Assembly: GCA_041551965.1 (NCBI GenBank)
Contig: JBFELU010000002.1
Span: forward strand, 1-64,000
Length of the DNA stretch: 64,000 bases
Source of the DNA: JBFELU01 sp041551965
GTDB taxonomy: Bacteria; Actinomycetota; Acidimicrobiia; Spongiisociales; UBA11373
Direction: 5' to 3'
A model generated the notes under the pieces. That model was not told the origin of the DNA. It worked only from the letters and a program-made list of their open reading frames with translations, and searched no databases. Position 1 is the stretch's first letter; every line of letters starts with the position of its first letter. A program made the translations under genes and the position numbers. Shown one piece after another: positions 1-8,894 of this stretch.

Positions 1-236
1 CCGTCACCAACCCACCAGTTGTTGCGGTTGTCTATGAAATCATCAGAGAAGACTACCGGCCACCCTCGCCAGTCGTCCCGCCGCGCTCCCACACTGGAAT
101 TGTCGGCAGGCACTTGCGGCGTCGAAGAAGAAAGGCCCGGCTTCCAGACACCACCGCTCTCCGGAACAATCCAAGTGGAAACGATGCCCCCAGACGAATC
201 GTGCGCCTCCCAGCGGTGCCCAACAAATGTTGACAT
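1..236 (-). CDS. Fragment of an unrelated protein running off the window edge
   Basis: A frame different from the solute-binding protein is open from about 236 to the edge. It reads like genuine protein: a Trp/Ser/Pro-rich stretch (STWIVPESGGVWKPG), then a linker, then VFSDDFIDNRNNWWVGD. The last part resembles the start of a concanavalin-like or cellulose-binding domain of the type beginning DDFSD..NGW. The apparent ATG at 236 lies inside the former solute-binding gene and has no convincing ribosome site. The most likely reading is the interior of another gene joined here by rearrangement or assembly. Function is unknown and the domain match is only visual. Confidence 0.3.
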   Translation of the reverse strand, partial: MSTFVGHRWEAHDSSGGIVSTWIVPESGGVWKPGLSSSTPQVPADNSSVGARRDDWRGWPVVFSDDFIDNRNNWWVGD

Positions 237-1323
237 TGGGAGAGATGCGCTGCACGCCCTCTTGGCTGCCCTGAGCGCACTGGACTTCGGCAGAGATGAA
301 GGTCTCGATGAAGGCCCGCACCTCGGGACGGTCCGAGAAGACCGCACCCAGCTCACCGGCGATGAGCGCACCCTTGACACCGGGATCGATGTCCGGGAAT
401 GCGAACAGGTCGATGTCCTCACCGGCAACGGTCCCCTCGGGGAAGAAGTTGACGATGAAGCTCGCCTGCCGGTGGAGGAGGCATCCCGGCGGATCGGCCA
501 CCATCGGGTCCGGAGCATCGCGGAAGTCGATGTCCGGGAAGGCCGAAGCACCGCCGAGCCCGTACTGCCACACGTCGTCGAACAGGTCCATGGCCCGCAG
601 GACGGACTCGTCGTTGAACGGGATCGCATGGCTCACCCACTGGTCGTAGACATCGGCGCCCGCAGTGCGGAGCATGATGTCCTCCATCCAGTCGGTGGCC
701 GGCCAGCCGGTGGCGGCCTCGCTCCCGGTGCCGATGCACAGCGGGGTCTCGTAGCCGTCGGCGACCATCTGATCCATCAGAGCCAGCCACTCGTCCCACG
801 TGGTGGGGATCTCGTAGCCCATCTCGTCGAAGATCGGCTTGTTGTACCAAACCAGGCTCTTCGAGTTCACGTTGGTGGGAATGCCGTAGTGCTTCCCGTC
901 GTACTCACCGAGCGACAGCAGGTAGGCCCCGAACGTGGCCTCGAGTTCCTCATAGGTGAAACCGAGGTCCTCGAGGGCGATCGCATTGCCCGCTTCCGCC
1001 TGCTCGACGACCGAGCCCGGCTGCGGGTAGAGCGCGATGTCGGGTGGGTTGCCACCGTCCACGCGGATCTTGATCTGCTCCTCGAAGCTCTCCGAGCCCT
1101 CGTAGAAGGTGTCGGCGCCGGTCGGACCATCGAAGTACTCGTCGATGACGGCATTCACCGCATCGGCTTCAACAGTGGTGAAGGCACCGAAGATCGAGAT
1201 AGACGTGCCGTCAAACTCACCACTGGCTGCACCCGTCGTGTCGGCGCCGTCGTCATCGTCACCGCAAGCAGCGACGATGAGCGCGAACGCCAACATGGGC
1301 GCTAGCCACTTGATCTTTCTCAT
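43..1323 (-). pseudogene. Sugar-type ABC transporter substrate-binding lipoprotein, C-terminus lost
   Basis: Extracellular solute-binding protein of ABC family 1, resembling alpha-glucoside binders. It would deliver a sugar to a membrane permease, but no permease or ATPase lies nearby. The N-terminus is a lipoprotein signal ending in the lipobox LIVAAC followed by an acidic run. The fold is recognisable to about residue 365 (RISPNVN), after which the frame reads cysteine-rich low-quality sequence to a stop at 43. I chose the ATG at 1323 because GGGAGG lies about 9 nt upstream of it; the in-frame ATG at 1332 is too close to that site. Family members usually run some 50-60 recognisable residues further, so the gene is truncated or fused. 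Bases 1-240 look lower in GC than the rest of the window. Confidence 0.75.
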
Positions 1324-1466
1324 GAGAGACATTTCCTCCCGGGTGGCTTGTCATTCCGGATACGCGACCGAGGCAGAGCGCCCAAGCGGCGCGCCGGGTC
1401 CAACTCATGAGCCTACCGGAACCGCTTCCACCAGACCATTTCGGAAACGCGAAGACCGGTGGCGGT

Positions 1467-2606
1467 TCAGGCCTCGGGTGGCAGCGGCCGCCACTCCCCG
1501 CCGCCGCCGTCCCGCCGCCGGGCCCAAGCAGCCCCACCGAAGGCGCCCAGCCCGACCAGGAGCGCCGCCCCGTAGAGCAGCAGCGCCACCAGTGGGAGGA
1601 GCCACATGGAGCCCCGCCACAGCAGCGCTCCAAAGACGAAGCCGGCCACCTGGCCGCCGCGATCCCTCAGGATCGCCCTCCCGGCCCACGCCACGGTCGG
1701 TATCGGACCGACGAACAGGGTGGTGGCCCACAGCAACAAGATGATCACCGCCACCGGTAACCCCACGAGGGTGAGGAACAGCGGCACCGCCGCCAGCGGG
1801 GGCAGCACGACCAGCAGGAGGCCTATGAGCGCGCTGCGGCCGGGCCGGGCTCCGACCATTTCAATCGCATCGGCAGTGGTGCCACGGAACACCCACAGCA
1901 GCACGAGCCCGGTCACCATGAACCCGGCCAGCCCGAGGAGGGCCACGGCGCGCCCGACCGCCTTCGACCAGACCGGGGAGAACACTCGCCGGCGGATCAG
2001 TTGCCCGCCAAACTCGAAGTCGTCGGCCACGTCGGCGTCGAGCGTCGCCCCGTACACGACGTCGTCGCCGACGGTCCCCGCCAGGCTGAGCCGGTCGACG
2101 CGGGCCAGGATGTCACGTCCCACGTCGGCGGCGACCCGCATCGTCCAGGCCTGACCCCGCACGTCGCGACCGACCGTGCCGCCCACCGAGGCCCGGCCGG
2201 CGATCACCAAGACATCCCGCCCCACGTCGGCGGCCACGTCTCCATCCAACGTCACGATTGCCACGTCATCGGCCACCCTCCCGGTCACCTCCAGATCGAC
2301 CGCAGCGAGACGAACCGAGCCCTCCACCGATCCGGAGATCCGGGCCCGCCCCCCGACCATGCCGACGACGTCGCCGGTGACGGTTCCGGTGATCGTCAGC
2401 TCACCGGAGATCACGAAGACATCTCCCTCGACGGTGCCTTCGATGATGGTCCGGCCCCCGACGGCGTAGAGATCCTCGACGACCACGTCGCCGGAAGGGA
2501 CGATGATGCGGTTCGACGTGCGGATCTCGGCGATGAGCGACCCGGGTGCGACGAGCACCGCCACGATCGCAACGATCCCGAAGAGCCGCCTAGAGAGGAA
2601 TGGCAT
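1467..2606 (-). CDS. Bactofilin-like polymer-forming membrane protein at the end of the nuo operon
   Basis: 379 residues. The N-terminus carries one hydrophobic segment (about residues 8-24). Residues 30-190 are a right-handed beta-helix-like repeat region with recurring G-x-V/I-x-G-D-V units, as in polymer-forming (bactofilin-type) domains. The C-terminal 160 residues hold about four membrane segments and end in an Arg/Gly-rich tail. The ATG at 2606 overlaps the nuoN stop by 17 bases, so translation is coupled to complex I. The family is usually linked to cell-envelope scaffolding; a role with complex I is inference from position only. I cannot assign a reaction. A longer frame continues upstream but lies entirely inside nuoN and was not used. 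Confidence 0.7.
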   Translation of the reverse strand: MPFLSRRLFGIVAIVAVLVAPGSLIAEIRTSNRIIVPSGDVVVEDLYAVGGRTIIEGTVEGDVFVISGELTITGTVTGDVVGMVGGRARISGSVEGSVRLAAVDLEVTGRVADDVAIVTLDGDVAADVGRDVLVIAGRASVGGTVGRDVRGQAWTMRVAADVGRDILARVDRLSLAGTVGDDVVYGATLDADVADDFEFGGQLIRRRVFSPVWSKAVGRAVALLGLAGFMVTGLVLLWVFRGTTADAIEMVGARPGRSALIGLLLVVLPPLAAVPLFLTLVGLPVAVIILLLWATTLFVGPIPTVAWAGRAILRDRGGQVAGFVFGALLWRGSMWLLPLVALLLYGAALLVGLGAFGGAAWARRRDGGGGEWRPLPPEA

Positions 2607-4035
2607 CGCGCACGACATCCAGCAGCGGCCACGGGGCGACGCCGAAGACGACCGTGGCGGCCGATGCGACGAACAGCGTGATGCGGGCACCCCATCCCAC
2701 ACCGGGCGCGTCTGCGGGCTCCGGGCCCGGCTCCATGTACATGAGGACGATGACCCGCAGGTAGAAGAAGAGCCCGGCCACAGTGGCGATCACCGCCACG
2801 ATGACGACCCACAGGTAGTCGGCGTCGATGGCCGCCCGGAACACGGCCGCCTTGCCGGCGAACCCCGCCGTGAGCGGGATCCCCGCCATGGCCAGCATCA
2901 TGAGGGTCATCGTCGCCGCCAACCACGGCGATCGCTTGCCGAGGCCGGCATAGTCGGCGAGGGGTGACCGTCCGGCCGTCGGGCCCGAGATCAGCGAAGC
3001 CACGGTGAAGGCGCCGATGACCTGCACGGCATACGTGGCCACGTAGAACCACATGTCACCCACCCCGGCGTCCCCGGCGAGGAGTGCCATCGAGATGAAA
3101 CCGGCATGTGCCACCGACGAGTAGGCCAGCATGCGCTTGATGTCGTTCTGGGCGATGGCGAAGAGAGTTCCGACGACCACCGACACCACTGCCAGGACCG
3201 CCAGGGCCGGTGCCCAGTCGTCGATGTAGGTGTCGAGGGGCACCACGAGGACCCGGGCCAGGGCGGCGAACCCGGCCACCTTGGCGCCGGCCGAGAGGAA
3301 ACCGGTGATCCCACCGGGGGCCCCCTGGTACACATCGGGCGACCACACGTGGAAGGGAGCGCTCGAGACCTTGAAGCCCAGGCCGACGAGGAGCAGGGCG
3401 ATCCCGGCCAGCAGCAGCCCCGGCTTGAGGAGGATCACCCCGCCCAGGAACTGCTCGGCCTCGTAGATCGAGACGGTCCCCGTCGCCGCAAAGAAGAGCG
3501 CCACCCCGTAGAGGAACACCGCCGAGGCGAAGGCACCCAGGAGGAAGTACTTCAGCGAAGCCTCGTCGGCATCGACCCGGTCGCGAGTGAAACCGGCCAG
3601 CACGTAGAGGGAGATCGAGGCCACCTCGAGACCAATGAACAGCATGATCAGGTTGGCCGAAGCGGCCATGAGGTGCATGCCGGTCGCCGCCAGCAGCACC
3701 AGGGCCACGAACTCGGCGCCTCGCGACCCCAGGCGTGTGATCAGGTCCCAGCCGCCCAGGAGAGCGAGCCCGGTGAGGACGTAGATCACCATTCCGGCGA
3801 AGGCCGCGAACCCGTCGACCACCACCATGTCGGAGAAGTACAACTCGGCGTCGCCGCCCCGGCCGGCCAGCCACTGCGCCACCGACAGGGTCCCGGCGCC
3901 GCCCACGCCGAACGCAGCCAGCCACCCCCACACCGGAGCGCCCGGCTTCCACCCCACTTCGGAGAGCAGGATGACGACCACTGCGATCGTCACCACCACC
4001 TCCGGACCGATGGCGAAGATGTCGAGGTTGCTCAC
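2590..4035 (-). CDS. nuoN: NADH-quinone oxidoreductase subunit N
   Basis: 481 residues, an antiporter-like proton-pumping subunit of the complex I membrane arm. About 14 hydrophobic segments are visible, with the conserved antiporter core (IKRMLAYSSVAHAGF) containing the lysine and histidine of the proton channel. The GTG start at 4035 overlaps the nuoM stop in a GTGA arrangement. The ATG at 5421 in the same frame is not the start because that stretch overlaps nuoM. Length is typical for NuoN. It is the last nuo subunit and is followed with a 17-base overlap by the bactofilin-like gene. Confidence 0.96.
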   Translation of the reverse strand: MSNLDIFAIGPEVVVTIAVVVILLSEVGWKPGAPVWGWLAAFGVGGAGTLSVAQWLAGRGGDAELYFSDMVVVDGFAAFAGMVIYVLTGLALLGGWDLITRLGSRGAEFVALVLLAATGMHLMAASANLIMLFIGLEVASISLYVLAGFTRDRVDADEASLKYFLLGAFASAVFLYGVALFFAATGTVSIYEAEQFLGGVILLKPGLLLAGIALLLVGLGFKVSSAPFHVWSPDVYQGAPGGITGFLSAGAKVAGFAALARVLVVPLDTYIDDWAPALAVLAVVSVVVGTLFAIAQNDIKRMLAYSSVAHAGFISMALLAGDAGVGDMWFYVATYAVQVIGAFTVASLISGPTAGRSPLADYAGLGKRSPWLAATMTLMMLAMAGIPLTAGFAGKAAVFRAAIDADYLWVVIVAVIATVAGLFFYLRVIVLMYMEPGPEPADAPGVGWGARITLFVASAATVVFGVAPWPLLDVVRDAIPL

Positions 4036-5570
4036 TCGCCCACCTCCGGCAGCAGCGCCAGATCGCTCTCGGATCCGTACTCCGGCACCTCGTAGTCGGT
4101 CACGCGCTCGATGCGATCCAGGATCTGCTCCACGGCCGGCTCGAGGCGTTGGAGCGCCGGCTTCGGGTAGATGCCCAGGAAGAGCACGAGCACCACGATC
4201 GGCGCGAGCACCGCGATCTCCCGCACGCTGAGATCGCTCAGGCCCTCGTTCTCGGGCACGGTGATCGGACCGGTGAACATGCGCTGGTAGGCCCACAGCA
4301 GGTAGACCGCGGCGAGCACCACACCGAGAGCGCCGATGATCGCGTACACCGGCAATGCCAGGAACGCCCCGAGCAGCGTGAGGAACTCGCCGACGAACCC
4401 GTTGAGCCCGGGAAGGCCGATCGAGGCGAAGGCCGTGAACAGGAACACACCGGCGTAGATCGGCATCACCTTGGCGAGACCGCCGAACTGATCGATCTCC
4501 CTGGTGTGGCGCCGCTCGTACACCATGCCCACGAGGAGGAAGAGGGCGCCCGTCGTGAGCCCGTGATTGACCATCTGGATGACCCCGCCCTGGAGCCCCT
4601 GCGTGGTGAGGGCAAAGATCCCCAACACCACGAAGCCCAAATGGCTCACCGACGAGTAGGCGACGAGGCGCTTGATGTCGGACTGCATGATCGCCACGAT
4701 CGCCCCGTAGACGATCCCGATCACGGCGAGCACCGCCATGACCGGGACCAGGTCGACGGTGGCCTCCGGGAACAGGGTCAGGTTGAAGCGAACGAGTCCG
4801 TAGGCGCCCAACTTCAGGAGGACGCCGGCCAGGATCACCGACCCGGCCGTAGGGGCCTCGACGTGAGCGTCGGGAAGCCAGGTGTGGAGAGGGAACACCG
4901 GCACCTTGATCGCAAATGACAACCCGAAGGCGCCGAACAGCCAGAACTGGGCCGTCCGGCTGAGATCCGCCCCGAGCAACTCGGTGAAATCGAAGGTGGG
5001 CCCGTTGCCCGCCAAGAAGCCGAGCGCCAGGATCCCGGCGAACATCAGGGCCGATCCGAGGGCCGTGAACAAGAAGAACTTGACCGCCGCGTAGACCCGC
5101 CGCTCGCCACCCCAGACCCCGATGATGAAGTACATCGGGACGAGCATCGCCTCCCAGAACACGAAGAAGAGCAGCAGATCGAGCGAGACGAACACCCCGA
5201 GGATCCCCGCTTCGAGGAACAACATCGAGGCGGCGAACAGGTGGATTCGGTCCTTGATGGCCGTCGACGCCGCCAGAGAGATGGGGAACAGGATCGCGGT
5301 GAGCACGACGAGCAGCAGCGAGATCCCGTCGATGCCGACGTGATAGGAGACGCCCCAGGCGTCGTACCACGCCACCTGCTCGACGAATTGGAACCCGGCA
5401 TCGCCCGCCTCGAACTCCCACAGCAGATAGCCGGCGGCTCCCAGCGGAAGGAAGGAAGCGGCTATCGCGGTCGGGAGCGCCAACTCGGGCCGGCTGCGCG
5501 GCATCAGGAGCAGCACGATGCCGCCGGCGATCGGCAAGAGAACCAGGGCAGAGAGCACGGGGAAGTCCAT
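4032..5570 (-). CDS. nuoM: NADH-quinone oxidoreductase subunit M
   Basis: 512 residues, the second antiporter-like subunit of the complex I membrane arm. It begins MDFPVLSALVLLP and contains the diagnostic FWEAMLVPMYFIIGVWGG segment and the channel motif SDIKRLVAYSSVSHLG. About 14 membrane segments are expected. ATG at 5570 shares one base with the nuoL stop (TGATG). The C-terminal 25 residues are acidic and soluble. Members of this family have no bound cofactor; they couple long-range conformational or electrostatic changes to proton translocation. Confidence 0.96.
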   Translation of the reverse strand: MDFPVLSALVLLPIAGGIVLLLMPRSRPELALPTAIAASFLPLGAAGYLLWEFEAGDAGFQFVEQVAWYDAWGVSYHVGIDGISLLLVVLTAILFPISLAASTAIKDRIHLFAASMLFLEAGILGVFVSLDLLLFFVFWEAMLVPMYFIIGVWGGERRVYAAVKFFLFTALGSALMFAGILALGFLAGNGPTFDFTELLGADLSRTAQFWLFGAFGLSFAIKVPVFPLHTWLPDAHVEAPTAGSVILAGVLLKLGAYGLVRFNLTLFPEATVDLVPVMAVLAVIGIVYGAIVAIMQSDIKRLVAYSSVSHLGFVVLGIFALTTQGLQGGVIQMVNHGLTTGALFLLVGMVYERRHTREIDQFGGLAKVMPIYAGVFLFTAFASIGLPGLNGFVGEFLTLLGAFLALPVYAIIGALGVVLAAVYLLWAYQRMFTGPITVPENEGLSDLSVREIAVLAPIVVLVLFLGIYPKPALQRLEPAVEQILDRIERVTDYEVPEYGSESDLALLPEVGE

Positions 5571-7438
5571 CAGAACCCCCCTCGCGTCAGGAACCAGGCG
5601 AGCAGGCCGATCGCCCCCACCAGGATCGCTGCGGCGTAGTTGCGGACGAAGCCCGTCTGGAGCGGCCGCAGCCACTCACTCACCTTCTTGGTGGCGACCC
5701 CGATCCCGTTCACCATGCCGTCGATCACGCCGGCATCGAAGGAGAACACCAGCCACGACGAAGCGACCGAGCCACCCCCGGCGAAGACCCTGGCATAGAG
5801 GTCGTCGACGAAGTAGCCCCGATGCATGACGGCCCAGGCGCCGGCATCCTCGGGGGGCACGGCCGCCCGGTAGCGCCCGGCCGCGACGAGGATGCCGAGC
5901 ACGGCCGCGCCGATCGAGATGAAGGCCAGGATCCACGGGGTGGCGCCGCTCGGGATGTGACTGAGGTGCACGCCTTCGAAGGCCGGCTCCAGGAAGTGTT
6001 CCAGGCCGAGACGCCATGGGGTGTTGACCAGTCCGGCCACCACCGAGCCGACAGCAAGGACGGCGAGCGGGCCCACCATGACCGGGGGAGACTCGTGGGG
6101 CTCGACCCCATCCGCCCAACGCTTCGACCCGCCGAACGTCAGGAACATGAGCCGCGTCATGTAGAAGGCCGTCAGCAGCGCCGTGAGGAGCCCCACCGCC
6201 CAGAGGACGATCCAGAGTCCTCCCCGCTCGAACACCGTCGCCAGGATCTCGTCCTTCGACCAGAACCCGGCGAAAGGCGGTATCCCCGAGATGGCGAGCC
6301 AGGCGATCGCCATCGTGGCGAAGGTCCACGGCATGATCCGCGCCAGGCCGCCCATGCGCCGCATGTCCTGTTCGTCGGCCATGGCATGGATCACCGAGCC
6401 GGCTCCCAGGAAGAGCAGCGCCTTGAAGAAGGCATGAGTCATGAGGTGGAAGATCCCCGCCACGTGAGCGGCGGCCCCCACCGCCATGAACATGTAGCCC
6501 AGCTGGCTGATCGTGGAGTAGGCGAGCACCCGCTTGATATCGAACTGGGCCATGGCGATGGTGGCGGCGTAGAGGGCGGTCACCGCGCCGACCGTCGCCA
6601 CGACGCCCGCCGAGACCGGAGCGAGCTCGAACAGAGCGGCCGTCCTGGCCACCATGTAGACGCCGGCGGTCACCATCGTGGCGGCGTGGATGAGGGCCGA
6701 CACGGGCGTGGGGCCCTCCATGGCGTCGGGCAACCATACGTAGAGGGGCAGCTGCGCCGACTTCCCGGCGGCGCCGAGGAACAGCAGCAGGGTGATGGCC
6801 GTCGCCAGTCCGGTGCCGAGCTCGGCCGGCGCCTCGGTGAAGACCGCCTCGAACCCCAGGGTTCCGAAGGTGTTGAAGATGAGCATGAGCGCAACGAGGA
6901 AGCCCACGTCGCCGACCCGGTTGACCACGAAAGCCTTCTTGCCGGCCGCGGCCGCCGTCGGCCGCTCGAACCAGAACGAGATGAGCAGGTACGACGACAC
7001 CCCCACCAACTCCCAGCCCACGAACAGCACGGCGAAGTTGTCTCCGAGCACCAGGATGAGCATCGAGGTGATGAAGAGGTTGAGATAGGCGAAGAAGCGG
7101 CCGTAGCGCTCGTCCCCGTGCATGTAGCCGATCGAGTAGACGTGGATGAGTGCCCCGACACCCGTCACGACGAGCGTCATCACCGCCGACAGCGGGTCCC
7201 ACAGGAAGGCGGCATCGACCCCGAGGGCCGGGAGCCACTCGAACCAGGTGATCACCTCCGCGTGACCCTGCCCGGAGAAGAAATCGAACGCGGCCGGCAG
7301 CGCCAGGAAGAATCCGGCCACGACGGTCGCCGAGCCGAGGTAGCCGGCCCACGGCTCCCCGATCCGCTTCCCAAAGGCGAGCAGCACCACCGTCCCGGCC
7401 AGCGGGAGGAGCAGGGCGAGGGAAACCATGGCCTCCAC
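5570..7438 (-). CDS. nuoL: NADH-quinone oxidoreductase subunit L
   Basis: 622 residues, the distal antiporter-like subunit with the long lateral helix. It shows the N-terminal HVYSIGYMHGDERYGRFFAY segment, the VGWELVGVSSYLLISFWF motif and the channel motif FDIKRVLAYSTISQLGYMF. The last 100 residues fit the amphipathic traverse helix and final anchor. The start is GTG at 7438, two bases after the nuoK stop; an ATG at 7429 is an alternative. Length is normal for the family. Confidence 0.96.
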   Translation of the reverse strand: MEAMVSLALLLPLAGTVVLLAFGKRIGEPWAGYLGSATVVAGFFLALPAAFDFFSGQGHAEVITWFEWLPALGVDAAFLWDPLSAVMTLVVTGVGALIHVYSIGYMHGDERYGRFFAYLNLFITSMLILVLGDNFAVLFVGWELVGVSSYLLISFWFERPTAAAAGKKAFVVNRVGDVGFLVALMLIFNTFGTLGFEAVFTEAPAELGTGLATAITLLLFLGAAGKSAQLPLYVWLPDAMEGPTPVSALIHAATMVTAGVYMVARTAALFELAPVSAGVVATVGAVTALYAATIAMAQFDIKRVLAYSTISQLGYMFMAVGAAAHVAGIFHLMTHAFFKALLFLGAGSVIHAMADEQDMRRMGGLARIMPWTFATMAIAWLAISGIPPFAGFWSKDEILATVFERGGLWIVLWAVGLLTALLTAFYMTRLMFLTFGGSKRWADGVEPHESPPVMVGPLAVLAVGSVVAGLVNTPWRLGLEHFLEPAFEGVHLSHIPSGATPWILAFISIGAAVLGILVAAGRYRAAVPPEDAGAWAVMHRGYFVDDLYARVFAGGGSVASSWLVFSFDAGVIDGMVNGIGVATKKVSEWLRPLQTGFVRNYAAAILVGAIGLLAWFLTRGGF

Positions 7439-7440
7439 GG

Positions 7441-7746
7441 TTACCCCTTCAGCTCCGACAGCTCATCGACGGACGCGGTGGCCCGGCGCCGGAAGATCGT
7501 CACGATGATCGCCAGGCCCACCACCACCTCGGCGGCCGCCACCACCATGACGAAGAACACCGATATCTGGCCGTCGAGCGTGTTCAGCTCCCTCCCGGCG
7601 GCAACGAACGAGAGGTTGACCGCGTTCAGCATGAGCTCCACGGACATGAACATCACGAGGGCGTTGCGGCGCACCAGGATCCCCGAGGCGCCGATGACGA
7701 ACAACACCGCCGCCAGCGCCATGTACCAGCCCGGGGTGACCGTCAC
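7441..7746 (-). CDS. nuoK: NADH-quinone oxidoreductase subunit K
   Basis: 101 residues with three membrane helices, typical of NuoK. The conserved glutamate of the second helix is visible in SVELMLNAVN, and the third helix holds a second glutamate in AAAEVVVGLA. Both belong to the polar axis of complex I. The GTG start at 7746 overlaps the nuoJ stop as GTGA. Confidence 0.95.
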   Translation of the reverse strand: MTVTPGWYMALAAVLFVIGASGILVRRNALVMFMSVELMLNAVNLSFVAAGRELNTLDGQISVFFVMVVAAAEVVVGLAIIVTIFRRRATASVDELSELKG

Positions 7747-8252
7747 CGGTCCTCCCTTCGGTAGAAGGCGAGGGCGATCGTCCCCGCCGCGGCGATGATC
7801 AGCAACAGTGCCGTCACCTCGAACGGCAGGAGCCACTCGTCGAAGAGCCGCTCCCCGATCGCCTCGGCGGTGCCGTTCACCGGATCGCCGACCCTCACCC
7901 TCCCAGTACTCCACGCCTCCCGCCCGGCAACCAGCACGCCGGCGGCCAGCAGGCCCAGGAGGCCCATGGCCAGGGGCCGCTGCAGCGGGAGTGTCTCGCG
8001 ACGGTCCTCGACCTTGTCGACGCCGATGAACATGATCACGAACAGGAACAGGGTCATCACCGCACCGGCGTAGACGATCACCTGGACCGCGGCCACGAAG
8101 TGGCCGGCGCTGGAGACGTAGAACACCGCGATCGAGAACATCGTCAACATGAGCCCGAGCGCGGAGTAGACCGGGTTGCGGGCCCACACCGTCGTCACCG
8201 CCCCGGCGACGGACGCCGCCCCGAAGATGATGAAGAGGACGAGCTCGACCAT
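7743..8252 (-). CDS. nuoJ: NADH-quinone oxidoreductase subunit J
   Basis: 169 residues, five membrane helices. The third helix carries the family signature VQVIVYAGAVMTLFLFVIM, the region that forms a pi-bulge during the complex I cycle. The loop between helices 4 and 5 (about residues 110-135) is soluble and variable. Its ATG shares one base with the nuoI stop, and its own stop is overlapped by the nuoK start. Confidence 0.95.
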   Translation of the reverse strand: MVELVLFIIFGAASVAGAVTTVWARNPVYSALGLMLTMFSIAVFYVSSAGHFVAAVQVIVYAGAVMTLFLFVIMFIGVDKVEDRRETLPLQRPLAMGLLGLLAAGVLVAGREAWSTGRVRVGDPVNGTAEAIGERLFDEWLLPFEVTALLLIIAAAGTIALAFYRREDR

Positions 8253-8878
8253 CAGTCCTCGCGCTCCTCCTCGTCGGCGCCGCTCTGGCCGACCTCAGGG
8301 GGCCGGTGGCCGACCCCGGCCGTCGGCGTCCAGCCGGCGACGCCCTCGTAGGCGGCCCGGCCGGCGGGAGCGGTGGCCCGCATCCACCCGTCGGCGATCT
8401 TCAGTTCGTCGACATCGATGAGGGGATTGGGGGCCTGGGGGTGGGGCACCATGCCGTCGGGTTCCATCAGCAGCTCCGAGCGGGTGTAGATCGCGTCGTC
8501 GCGGCTGTCGACCGACATCTCGAAGAGATGGGTCATCGTGATCGCCTCGGTCGGGCACGCCTCGACGCACAAGCCGCAGAAGATGCAGCGCAGCATGTTG
8601 ATCTCGTAGATGAACCCGTACCGCTCCCCTGGGCTCACCGGGGCGTCCGGCGGGTTGTCCTTGCCCCGCACGTAGATGCAGCGGGCCGGGCACACCCCGG
8701 CGCACAGCTCGCACCCGATGCACTTCTCCATGCCGTCGGGATAACGGTTGAGCACGTGGCGGCCGTGGAAGCGCTGCGGCTTGGTGCGCTTCTCCTTCGG
8801 GTAGCTGGTGGTGACCCGGCGCCGGAACATCTGGCGGAAGGTCACGGCGAATCCGGCCAGCGGCGTCAGCAGGCCCAC
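8252..8878 (-). CDS. nuoI: NADH-quinone oxidoreductase subunit I, 2x[4Fe-4S]
   Basis: 208 residues. Two [4Fe-4S] ligand sets are present: CIGCELCAGVCP and CIFCGLCVEACP, corresponding to clusters N6a and N6b, which pass electrons toward NuoB. The N-terminal 35 residues form the amphipathic docking helix (LAGFAVTFRQMFRRRVT). The C-terminal tail of about 50 residues is acidic and less conserved. The start is GTG at 8878, 16 bases after the nuoH stop, one of only two places in the operon where genes do not overlap. Confidence 0.95.
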   Translation of the reverse strand: MGLLTPLAGFAVTFRQMFRRRVTTSYPKEKRTKPQRFHGRHVLNRYPDGMEKCIGCELCAGVCPARCIYVRGKDNPPDAPVSPGERYGFIYEINMLRCIFCGLCVEACPTEAITMTHLFEMSVDSRDDAIYTRSELLMEPDGMVPHPQAPNPLIDVDELKIADGWMRATAPAGRAAYEGVAGWTPTAGVGHRPPEVGQSGADEEERED

Positions 8879-8894
8879 GGCGTCACCTCCCCCG

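Noticed and set aside
5822..7798. A 658-residue open frame antisense to nuoL, nuoK and nuoJ
   Set aside because: Composition is His/Arg/Glu/Gly-rich without any motif, while the opposite strand carries certain nuo genes across the whole interval.
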